From Candidatus Methanoperedentaceae archaeon (GTDB taxonomy: Archaea > Halobacteriota > Methanosarcinia > Methanosarcinales > Methanoperedenaceae), in NCBI GenBank assembly GCA_014859785.1, contig JACUTP010000128.1:1-5346 (forward strand): a stretch of DNA of 5,346 nt, in the 5' to 3' direction. Under the pieces are notes generated by a model. The model ran no database searches and was not told the origin of the DNA. It saw nothing but the letters and a program-made list of their open reading frames with translations. Of the stretch, positions 1 through 5,004 are shown in pieces. Both the position numbers and the translations under genes were made by a program. The stretch's first letter is position 1. Every line of letters begins with the position of its first letter.

Positions 1-8
1 AAAGAGTA

Positions 9-91
9 TGCGGAGGAAGGGACTTGAACCCTCGAACTCCTGCGAGAGCAGCTCTTGAGGCTGCTGCCTTTGACCGCTTGGCTACCTCCGC
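9..91 (-). tRNA. tRNA-Leu (anticodon CAA)
   Basis: Read on the minus strand this folds as a complete class II tRNA of 83 nt. The acceptor stem is GCGGAGG paired with CCTCCGC, followed by discriminator A. The D arm closes with GCC/GGC. The anticodon stem GCAGC/GCTGC holds the loop CTCAAGA, which gives anticodon CAA (complement of plus positions 55-57) and would read UUG. The long variable arm has a CTC/GAG stem, as expected for Leu or Ser. The T arm is GAGGG, loop TTCAAGT, CCCTT, with one G-U pair. The CCA end is not encoded, so it must be added after transcription, as is usual in archaea. No intron interrupts the anticodon loop. Identity as leucine rests on the anticodon and the long variable arm. 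Confidence 0.96.
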
Positions 92-119
92 AAGGTGGAC
101 ACCACTGGATTATTTTGAT

Positions 120-131
120 TGGATTTAAGTA
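120..131 (-). promoter_or_regulatory. candidate TATA box (box A) for tRNA-Leu
   Basis: On the minus strand the A/T-rich stretch TACTTAAATCC lies about 30-40 bases upstream of the mature tRNA 5' end. An archaeal TATA box about 25 bases before the transcription start would fit a short 5' leader removed by RNase P. It is placed by position and composition only. Confidence 0.3.
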
Positions 132-156
132 TGTCGTTCTTGATGCTGCCTGACGC

Positions 157-167
157 TACTATATGCA
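157..167 (+). promoter_or_regulatory. candidate TATA box for the eS1 gene
   Basis: The sequence CTATATGC around 159-166 resembles an archaeal TATA element. Initiation about 25 bases downstream, near 187-192, would leave a leader of about 65-70 nt containing the palindrome at 201-229 and the Shine-Dalgarno at 245-250. Other A/T-rich candidates at 171-179 and 198-206 cannot be excluded. The element at 224-233 is too close to the start codon to serve a transcript that includes the ribosome binding site. Confidence 0.25.
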
Positions 168-200
168 AAAGTATTAAGTATCCAGTGTCTTATTAAGCCT

Positions 201-229
201 ATAATTCTGTGAGCTATTATCACAATTAT
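201..229 (+). promoter_or_regulatory. imperfect palindrome upstream of the eS1 gene
   Basis: The left arm is ATAATT then CT then GTGA (201-212), the spacer is GCTATTA (213-219), and the right arm is TCAC then AATTAT (220-229). The arms are complementary apart from two unpaired bases, and the core TGTGA-N7-TCACA is perfect. It ends 27 bases before the TTG start of the eS1 gene and 15 bases before its Shine-Dalgarno. It could be a protein operator in DNA or a leader hairpin in mRNA. No specific regulator can be named from sequence. Confidence 0.35.
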
Positions 230-244
230 AAATCCTATTAATCC

Positions 245-250
245 GGAGGA
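245..250 (+). promoter_or_regulatory. Shine-Dalgarno that fixes the TTG start of the eS1 gene
   Basis: GGAGGA is followed by six bases (AAATAT) and then TTG at 257. This strong, ideally spaced site decides the non-ATG start. The ccmB gene in this window has the same GGAGGA with a six-base spacer before its ATG. Confidence 0.8.
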
Positions 251-256
251 AAATAT

Positions 257-838
257 TTGGCAGTAAAAGAAGGCTGGAAAGCAAAACAATGGTACAATCT
301 CGTATCACCTGACATGCTCGGTAAAACCAATATCGGAGAAACCGTAGCTGATGAACCCGAAAAATTAATCGGGAGAGTAATTGAAACAACCCTTGGTGAA
401 ATAACCAACGATTATTCAAAACAGAACATAAAATTAAGCTTAAAAGTTGAAAGTGTTGGCGGCGATTCCGCATACACGAAATTCGTAGGACATAAGTTGA
501 CAAACGATTACCTGCGTTCGCTGGTAAAACGGCACTCGTCAACCATTGACACTAACATCACCGTAACCACGAAAGACGGCTATAAACTGAGGGTTAAGCC
601 TTCGTGCTATACCATAAAAAGAGCAAGGGCAAACCAGATAAAATCCATTCGCCAGATAATGAATCAGGTTGTATCTGCAAAGGCAAAAGAAATGGATATG
701 GTACAGTTCATCCAGGAAGCCGTTACAGGTAAAATCGCAGCAAGCATTTACCATGACGTGAAACCCATTTATCCCCTGAGAAGGGTTGAAATCAGGAAAA
801 CAAAAATAGAGGCAGAACCTGGTGCCGTTGCCTCTTAA
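257..838 (+). CDS. rps3ae: 30S ribosomal protein eS1 (S3Ae)
   Basis: This encodes the archaeal/eukaryotic-specific small-subunit protein eS1 (older name S3Ae), which sits on the platform side of the 30S subunit near the mRNA exit and the 16S 3' end. The 193-residue product is close to the usual archaeal length of about 190-230. It begins AVKEGWKAKQWYNLVSP after the initiator, matching the family's lysine- and tryptophan-rich N-terminus. The middle section, around residues 74-125, contains the FVGHKLTNDYLRSLVKR and VKPSCYTIKRARANQIK segments typical of S3Ae. The C-terminal part, around 145-183, carries the VQFIQEAVTGKIAASIY and YPLRRVEIRKTKIE stretches, with a short variable tail after them. 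The start is TTG, chosen for its Shine-Dalgarno and because the family N-terminus begins right after it. The gene is diverged from the tRNA and converges with ccmC across 13 bases, so it is probably monocistronic here. Confidence 0.95.
   Translation: MAVKEGWKAKQWYNLVSPDMLGKTNIGETVADEPEKLIGRVIETTLGEITNDYSKQNIKLSLKVESVGGDSAYTKFVGHKLTNDYLRSLVKRHSSTIDTNITVTTKDGYKLRVKPSCYTIKRARANQIKSIRQIMNQVVSAKAKEMDMVQFIQEAVTGKIAASIYHDVKPIYPLRRVEIRKTKIEAEPGAVAS
797..806 (-). terminator. candidate oligo-U terminator for the ccm transcript
   Basis: On the minus strand the run TTTTTGTTTT occurs about 46 bases past the ccmC stop, inside the 3' end of the convergent eS1 gene. Archaeal polymerase terminates on T-rich non-template tracts without a required hairpin, so this is a plausible end point for the ccm mRNA. 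No stem-loop is evident. Confidence 0.35.
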
Positions 839-846
839 TTTTTTTT
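839..846 (+). terminator. oligo-T terminator after the eS1 gene
   Basis: Eight consecutive T residues overlap and follow the last base region of the TAA stop of the eS1 gene. This is the form of an archaeal intrinsic terminator. More T-rich stretches follow between 861 and 897 within the convergent ccmC 3' end. Confidence 0.6.
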
Positions 847-851
847 ATAAA

Positions 852-1538
852 TTATAAACTATTTTTCCTTTTCATTTCATTTCCTTTTTCTTTTAAGTGT
901 TCAACCCCTATCCTGAATATTATAAGGGATGCCATAAGCAGGAAAAACGCTGCAAAATTAGTAATTAAAGTGGTTAAAAGCGGGCTGAACGTACTGTAAT
1001 TGAGTTCGGCAACAGGATGTATTGTGGTTTTATTCCATAGCCTGATGGACATGAAACTGAGAGGAACGCCGAGAAATCCCACAATCCCGAAGACTGCGGA
1101 TAACCTTGCCCGTTTTTCAGGTTCGTCCACTGCCTGCCTTACCATGAGATATGAAATATATATCAGGAAAAGCACCAGCGAAGTATTGAGTCTCACATCC
1201 CAGGTTACCCAGTAAGCTCCCCATGCCGACCGTGCCCATATCGAACCCGTGGCAAGGGTCAGGAATGCAAAAACCACTCCCACTTCAGCAGAAGACAGTG
1301 CCACGATATCCCACTCCTGCTTCTTTGTTTTAAGGTACATGATACTTGATACGAAAACAATGGCAAAAGCAAGATAGGCAGATATTGCAATTGGCAGGTG
1401 GAAATAGAATATCTTGAAGTTTTCCGGGTCACCACCTGCTGATTTTGGGTCAACCGGGATTGGTGCATAGAAGAACACAAGATATATCGAAACGAGAATT
1501 AAAACAGCCGTGAGGGAATACAGTATTTTCTTAAGCAT
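852..1538 (-). CDS. ccmC: CcmC-type haem handling protein, cytochrome c maturation system I
   Basis: CcmC is an integral membrane protein of the haem-handling family. In system I it binds haem at the outer membrane face and passes it to CcmE. The 228-residue product has about six hydrophobic segments (near 5-23, 48-68, 84-101, 118-134, 147-164 and 187-209), the usual CcmC topology. The two conserved axial histidines are visible as H47 in FYFHLP and H174 in WNKTTIHP. The tryptophan-rich WWD motif between them spans W106 to D114 (WGAYWVTWD), followed by RLNTSLVLF. It has one residue more than the usual WGxxWxWD spacing. The start ATG has no recognisable Shine-Dalgarno. It lies one base after the stop of a 14-codon minicistron, so translational coupling is possible. 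It follows ccmB by 66 bases and is the last gene of the minus-strand block. CcsA/CcmF are relatives, but the short length and HLP...IHP pattern favour CcmC. Confidence 0.93.
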   Translation of the reverse strand: MLKKILYSLTAVLILVSIYLVFFYAPIPVDPKSAGGDPENFKIFYFHLPIAISAYLAFAIVFVSSIMYLKTKKQEWDIVALSSAEVGVVFAFLTLATGSIWARSAWGAYWVTWDVRLNTSLVLFLIYISYLMVRQAVDEPEKRARLSAVFGIVGFLGVPLSFMSIRLWNKTTIHPVAELNYSTFSPLLTTLITNFAAFFLLMASLIIFRIGVEHLKEKGNEMKRKNSL

Positions 1539-1539
1539 G

Positions 1540-1584
1540 TTATCTAACGACTGAATTTGCGTGAGTTGTAATAATATTATCCAT
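1540..1584 (-). CDS. possible 14-codon leader minicistron before ccmC
   Basis: In the 66-base ccmB-ccmC gap an ATG opens a reading frame for MDNIITTHANSVVR, with TAA ending one base before the ccmC ATG (TAACATG). A weak Shine-Dalgarno-like AAAGGT lies six bases before the minicistron ATG. ccmC has no such site of its own, so a ribosome finishing this peptide could reinitiate on ccmC. The peptide resembles no known family and is too short to be CcmD. It may be a chance ORF. The positional fit is the only evidence. Confidence 0.3.
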   Translation of the reverse strand: MDNIITTHANSVVR

Positions 1585-1604
1585 CTGGTTACCTTTCGAA
1601 CTTT

Positions 1605-2294
1605 TCAGTCTTCAATGGTATACTCAAATACGAGCTGTGCCACTATAAAGAAAATGACATCAAAGATTACCAGTATCCGAAGTTCTCCTGCTATTTCGAA
1701 AATGGAACCTGCTGCAAGCAATACTCCAGTGGCAGTTACAGCAGAAAGTATTACCGGGATAAGCACAGGAAAAAGGATTACAGGAAGCAGGATTTCACGT
1801 GTACGTGTGTTTACCGTTAGAGCCGAAAGCAGTGTGCCCACGAAAATAAAACCAAGCGTACCGAGTAACACAACAAGCAGCAAGCCAGGGATATTCTTTA
1901 TTTCATAGCTGAAAAGAACGATAAATAGAGGAATTGTCGTGATTTCCATCAGGAACATCAAAACAGTATTTGATATTACCTTGCCGTTATATATATCACT
2001 CCTGTCCACAGGGCACAGCTTCAACCCTTCAAGGCATCCTTCTTCCTTTTCACCCGCAAACGACCTTGAAAGACCGAGCATACCTGCAAAGGTAAACGCT
2101 ATCCAGAGCATTCCTGGTGCAAGTAGGTCAACTATTTTCCTGTCGATTACTGAAATGTATATGGATGATTCTTTCCCGAAAGCGAAACTGAAAATAACGA
2201 TTACAAGAAACGAAAACATCACCATTGAATTGAGCATCTGCTTGGTGCGGAATTCGGCTTTTAAGTCTTTCCATGCAATATGAAGGAATTTCAT
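1605..2294 (-). CDS. ccmB: CcmB-type haem exporter membrane subunit
   Basis: CcmB is the membrane subunit that pairs with the ATPase CcmA. Together with CcmC the complex uses ATP to release haem-loaded CcmE during c-type cytochrome assembly at the outer face of the membrane. The product is 229 residues, close to the roughly 220 of bacterial CcmB. It has six likely membrane segments, near 22-40, 59-80, 107-128, 137-160, 167-195 and 203-224. Family hallmarks are the short cytoplasmic N-terminus (FLHIAWKDLKAEFRTK), the loop FAGEKEEGCLEGLKLCPVDR at 79-98 that should contact the ATPase, and TREILLPVILFPVLIPVIL at 165-183. The ATG overlaps the ccmA stop by four bases (ATGA) and has its own GGAGGA, so the two are translationally coupled in 1:1 style. 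The next gene, ccmC, is in the same frame 66 bases downstream behind a single TGA. Confidence 0.93.
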   Translation of the reverse strand: MKFLHIAWKDLKAEFRTKQMLNSMVMFSFLVIVIFSFAFGKESSIYISVIDRKIVDLLAPGMLWIAFTFAGMLGLSRSFAGEKEEGCLEGLKLCPVDRSDIYNGKVISNTVLMFLMEITTIPLFIVLFSYEIKNIPGLLLVVLLGTLGFIFVGTLLSALTVNTRTREILLPVILFPVLIPVILSAVTATGVLLAAGSIFEIAGELRILVIFDVIFFIVAQLVFEYTIED

Positions 2295-3061
2295 TTATTT
2301 TCCTCCACGAGTTTATCGTAAATCGTCTTGCACTTAAGAAGGTCGCCAAGCTCAGTGTCATTCATTTCGTATGCAATATGCCCGTTTGCCAGTATGATTG
2401 CCCTGTTGCAGAAACTGATACCCCGCTCTATATCATGGGAAATAAGGACGCGGGTCTTATCATGTGCGTTCGTGCCGGATAATATCCTGTCAAAAGTGGC
2501 GCTTGCGTGCTGGTCAAGACCTGTGTACGGCTCGTCAAGAAACAGGATTGGCGGGTCGTGTATGAGGGCTCTTGCAATGGAGAGGCGCTGTTTCATGCCC
2601 CGTGAAAATGTTCCCACCCTGTCGTTTTTCCGGTATTTCAAACCGACCCGTTCCAGGAGTTCGTCAATCCGGGCTTCTGTATCCAAAACGTCATACATCT
2701 TCCCGAAAAAACGCAGGTTTTCAGCTGCTGTGAGTTCTGTATAAAGATATGTATCGTGGGAGATTACACCTATTTTTTTCCGGATCCCGACTGGATTCTC
2801 CTTGATATCAACCCCGTCGATTAGAACCTTTCCGGATGTCGGGCTAACAAGGGTTGACATTATTTTAACGAGTGTGGTTTTCCCGGCACCGTTCGGACCG
2901 AATATGGTCAGGAACTCTCCTTTTTTTATTTCAAGGTTGATATTTTTAAGCACTACATTTGTGCCGAATATCTTTGAGAGGTTGTTAATGGATATTATGG
3001 TGGATTCTCCTGTCCTGGTTAAATATACCTGTTCAGGCTTTATATTTTCTCTAATGTTCAA
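2291..3061 (-). CDS. ccmA: CcmA-type ABC transporter ATPase for haem export
   Basis: This is the cytoplasmic ATPase of the CcmAB(C) complex, which powers release of haem-charged CcmE in cytochrome c maturation. Numbering from the TTG at 3061 gives 256 residues: Walker A GPNGAGKTT at 55-63, signature FSRGMKQR at 152-159, Walker B ILFLDEP at 172-178 with catalytic E177, D-loop GLD at 181-183 and switch histidine in LISHD at H209. The Q-loop position reads ISHD rather than Q. A histidine there is also seen in bacterial CcmA, which supports CcmA over a generic ABC ATPase. The start is uncertain. The ORF between the upstream stop at 3076 and residue 24 contains no ATG; only the TTG at 3061 is conventional, and it has no Shine-Dalgarno. 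A good GGAG at 3010-3007 stands eight bases before ATA at 2998, where family members normally begin. The gene follows the AOR by 33 bases and overlaps ccmB by four. Confidence 0.92.
   Translation of the reverse strand: MNIRENIKPEQVYLTRTGESTIISINNLSKIFGTNVVLKNINLEIKKGEFLTIFGPNGAGKTTLVKIMSTLVSPTSGKVLIDGVDIKENPVGIRKKIGVISHDTYLYTELTAAENLRFFGKMYDVLDTEARIDELLERVGLKYRKNDRVGTFSRGMKQRLSIARALIHDPPILFLDEPYTGLDQHASATFDRILSGTNAHDKTRVLISHDIERGISFCNRAIILANGHIAYEMNDTELGDLLKCKTIYDKLVEENK
2301..2306 (-). promoter_or_regulatory. Shine-Dalgarno of ccmB inside the end of ccmA
   Basis: On the minus strand GGAGGA is followed by six bases and then the ccmB ATG at 2294. It lies within the last codons of ccmA, so ccmB can be entered independently as well as by coupling through the ATGA overlap. 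Confidence 0.75.
3006..3011 (-). promoter_or_regulatory. Shine-Dalgarno-like AGGAGA inside the ccmA 5' end
   Basis: On the minus strand AGGAGA lies eight bases (from the end of GGAG) before an in-frame ATA ATA pair at 2998-2993. From there the protein would read (M)ISINNLSKIFG, the position where CcmA proteins usually start. It may mark the true initiation region even though the codon is not a standard start. Confidence 0.4.
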
Positions 3062-3081
3062 TATCTTTGAAAGTCAAGCTG

Positions 3082-3092
3082 AAGAAAAAGCC
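3082..3092 (-). terminator. weak oligo-T tract between the AOR gene and ccmA
   Basis: The minus strand reads GGGCTTTTTCT just after the AOR stop at 3095. Five T residues could cause partial termination and lower ccm expression relative to the oxidoreductase. It is short, and read-through into ccmA 33 bases after the AOR stop is equally plausible. Confidence 0.2.
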
Positions 3093-3094
3093 CT

Positions 3095-4792
3095 TTAAAG
3101 TTTTTCTTCTGACGGTACGCCGTTTTTATCCCATCCCCTGAGATAGTAGTATTCATCCAGCGTTTTCCCGAACTCTATCCGGTTTATCCCGCCGCTTCCA
3201 AAGAACCGCCCGGGCAGTATGTCATCTTCCCGTGAAAAACCGGCGGCATTATTGAACACCCGCTCAAGGTTCCATATACGCTCACCGCATTTTTTGAACT
3301 GGCTGGTAGTATAATCAATACCTGTTGCGGCAGTTAGCATACCTGCAAACTCTTTTACAGGAATATACAACCATGCGAACATGCACAGTACAAGTGAATC
3401 CATTACTGCATTCTCATTCTGGGCTTCAACAAGAAGTCCTGCTTTTTCTGTGAAAGTCTTAGGTTCGATTTTAACCGGTTTCCCTAAAACCTCGCGTGGA
3501 ATCATGTAACCCCTGAGATGGCATCCGCCGCGGTTTGAAGTGGCATACGATAACGCCTGTCCGTAAACACCGCGCGGGTCATAAGCAGGAAGTTCAAGTC
3601 CTTTTGAATGCATGGCAGCACCCTTCCAGCGGGAGCCTGCAAGGGATTTTGAACCCATGCCGATGTCCCTCCCGACATCCTCGTTTTCCCCGATTTTCCT
3701 GGTAATTCCTGACAGGTCACTGATATCCTCACCAGTTAGTTCAGCATATGCGGCGATTGTTGAACCAGATGAGATAGTATCTATGCCGTAATCATTGCAG
3801 AGTCGGTTAACCCTTATAATTTCATCCATGCTTGAATTGTTGTTATCAGGTCCGAACGCCCACAGTGTCTCGTATTCCGGAATCTCGTGACCCTTAAATT
3901 CCCCGCTTTTTATTATGTGCTTGCATGCAATGATACAGTTGTAACAGGCATGGTTTCTTACATCATAGTTTTCCCTAATGAACTCCCCTGATACTTTATC
4001 CGCTTCACTGAACTCGGTTTTCCGGAAGTTACGTGTTGGCAGCATTTTATTGTAATTTATAAGGTTAAGAAGGGATGATGTACCGTAAGTGGTGAGTCCT
4101 TTTGAGGTCATCGGGCCTTCATGAAGATACCGCAATGCTTCATCCCGCGCCTGCCCGAATGCGACTTCATCAGATATTCCGGGTTTTTTGTTTCCTTTCA
4201 CCACAACAGCTTTTAGCATCTTTGAGCCCATGACAGCGCCAAGCCCACCCCGCCCGCAGGCATGGATATAATCGTTCATGATATTTGCAAGGGGAACAAG
4301 CTTCTCACCTGCGCGCCCGATGCATGCCACACTACCTTCCGGTTTTAACAATCCCGTACATTCCCGCACATTCTTACCCCACAGCCTGTTTGCTTTACGG
4401 ATGCCAATGTCATCGTTTTTGATTGACAGGTAAACCGGCTCTTGCGCCCTGCCCTTTATGATAAGCGCGTCCATGCCTGCAAATTTTAACTCCTTGCCGA
4501 AATGACCTCCTGCACTTGAGTTGAAAATAGTACCTGTAAGCGGGGAGCGTGTTACCATGGAATGCCTGCCCGACATGGGAGCAGCGGTGCCTGTAAGCGG
4601 TCCTGTTGCGAAAATTATTGGATTATCAGGACACAGGGGGTCAAGCCCGGGAGGTACGGAATCGTAATACAGTTTTACTCCAAGTCCCCGCCCCCCGATA
4701 AATGAGTGCAGAATATCCGGATCGCTCTGGTTTTCTGTGATTTTACCGTCTGTTAAATCAATAGTTACGGTTTTCCCTGTCCAGCCGTGCAT
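3095..4792 (-). CDS. tungsten-containing aldehyde:ferredoxin oxidoreductase family protein
   Basis: AOR-family enzymes carry a bis-pterin tungsten cofactor and a [4Fe-4S] cluster. They oxidise aldehydes to carboxylates with ferredoxin as acceptor, or run in reverse, in the cytoplasm. The 565-residue product is slightly shorter than the 605 of Pyrococcus AOR but complete at both ends. The N-terminal domain (about 1-205) starts MHGWTGKTVTIDLT and contains the IGGRGLG, GPLTGT and MSGRHSM segments. The cluster ligands are C283, C286 and C290 (CYNCIIAC), with the fourth cysteine at C470 in DSLVLC. Pterin-contact regions are NDYGIDTIS at 333-341 and DSLVLC at 465-470, where the usual DxxGLC glycine is Val468. 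EYETLWAFG at 306-314 and ATSNRGGCHLRG at 417-428, with H425, carry the active-site pocket residues. Substrate cannot be deduced; the subfamily (AOR, FOR, GOR, WOR) is unassigned. The ATG is preceded by an in-frame stop nine bases upstream and has no Shine-Dalgarno, so the message may be leaderless. Confidence 0.93.
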   Translation of the reverse strand: MHGWTGKTVTIDLTDGKITENQSDPDILHSFIGGRGLGVKLYYDSVPPGLDPLCPDNPIIFATGPLTGTAAPMSGRHSMVTRSPLTGTIFNSSAGGHFGKELKFAGMDALIIKGRAQEPVYLSIKNDDIGIRKANRLWGKNVRECTGLLKPEGSVACIGRAGEKLVPLANIMNDYIHACGRGGLGAVMGSKMLKAVVVKGNKKPGISDEVAFGQARDEALRYLHEGPMTSKGLTTYGTSSLLNLINYNKMLPTRNFRKTEFSEADKVSGEFIRENYDVRNHACYNCIIACKHIIKSGEFKGHEIPEYETLWAFGPDNNNSSMDEIIRVNRLCNDYGIDTISSGSTIAAYAELTGEDISDLSGITRKIGENEDVGRDIGMGSKSLAGSRWKGAAMHSKGLELPAYDPRGVYGQALSYATSNRGGCHLRGYMIPREVLGKPVKIEPKTFTEKAGLLVEAQNENAVMDSLVLCMFAWLYIPVKEFAGMLTAATGIDYTTSQFKKCGERIWNLERVFNNAAGFSREDDILPGRFFGSGGINRIEFGKTLDEYYYLRGWDKNGVPSEEKL

Positions 4793-4816
4793 GGTATCTT
4801 AGAGAGGTGTGTTTCG

Positions 4817-4824
4817 TATTAAAG
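4817..4824 (-). promoter_or_regulatory. candidate TATA box for a leaderless AOR transcript
   Basis: The minus strand reads CTTTAATA 25-32 bases before the A of the AOR ATG. An archaeal TATA element at that distance would start transcription at or within a few bases of the ATG, which agrees with the lack of any Shine-Dalgarno there. It overlaps the stop codon of the preceding short ORF. Confidence 0.3.
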
Positions 4825-5004
4825 ATGTGTTTTACTTAAGTCCAGGACAGGTTCACATTTATCAGGGTATTCAGCAACTTCCTGCTCTAAGTCTTTTCCC
4901 AGAGCACTTCTCACCATCTCCATACCCATCTTAAGCGCCCCGTCAATCTTGCCTGCATCCGTGCCGCCTCCCTGGGCTATCCCCCGTTTCCTTCCTCTGT
5001 CCAC
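4819..5004 (-). CDS. short ORF resembling the C-terminal end of alanyl-tRNA synthetase, possible gene remnant or frameshifted tail
   Basis: The 61-codon frame opens at GTG (5004) after an in-frame TGA at 5016-5014. Residues 9-33, beginning IAQGGGTDAGKIDGAL, resemble the end of the DHHA1 domain of AlaS, where a glycine-rich run and AQGGG are followed by a KxDEAL helix. The rest of AlaS, including the catalytic and CxxxH editing motifs, is absent, and the residues before AQGGG (DRGRKRG) are only a poor copy of the usual glycine-rich segment. A further 28 or so residues (GKDLEQEVAEYPDKCEPVL and after) are not typical of AlaS. There is no Shine-Dalgarno. The frame overlaps the upstream ORF by 28 bases, and a single added base in the shared five-G run would fuse the two. 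It may therefore be a relic, the displaced 3' end of the upstream gene, or a chance likeness. Confidence 0.4.
   Translation of the reverse strand: MDRGRKRGIAQGGGTDAGKIDGALKMGMEMVRSALGKDLEQEVAEYPDKCEPVLDLSKTHL

Noticed and set aside
208..224. TGTGA-N7-TCACA looks like a bacterial CRP half-site pair
   Set aside because: CRP sites have a six-base spacer and the genes here are archaeal, so only the palindrome itself is reported.
174..542. A 122-codon minus-strand ORF overlapping the eS1 start region
   Set aside because: It is antisense to the first half of a convincing ribosomal protein gene, its translation resembles no family, and it has no ribosome binding site.
1536..1607. CcmB and CcmC are in the same frame, separated by one TGA and 22 open codons, suggesting a read-through fusion
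   Set aside because: A gap of 22 codons without another stop is expected by chance about a third of the time. No recoding element is visible, and separate CcmB and CcmC proteins of normal length are the family rule.
1561..3098. Several plus-strand ORFs of 69-138 codons across the ccm genes
   Set aside because: Each lies antisense to a well-supported gene, and their serine/threonine/proline-rich translations are typical of shadow frames.
4910..4979. The upstream small ORF ends in TAG, which some Methanosarcinales read as pyrrolysine
   Set aside because: Read-through adds only 21 codons in an arginine- and tryptophan-rich frame that does not match the AlaS-like frame and soon ends at TGA.
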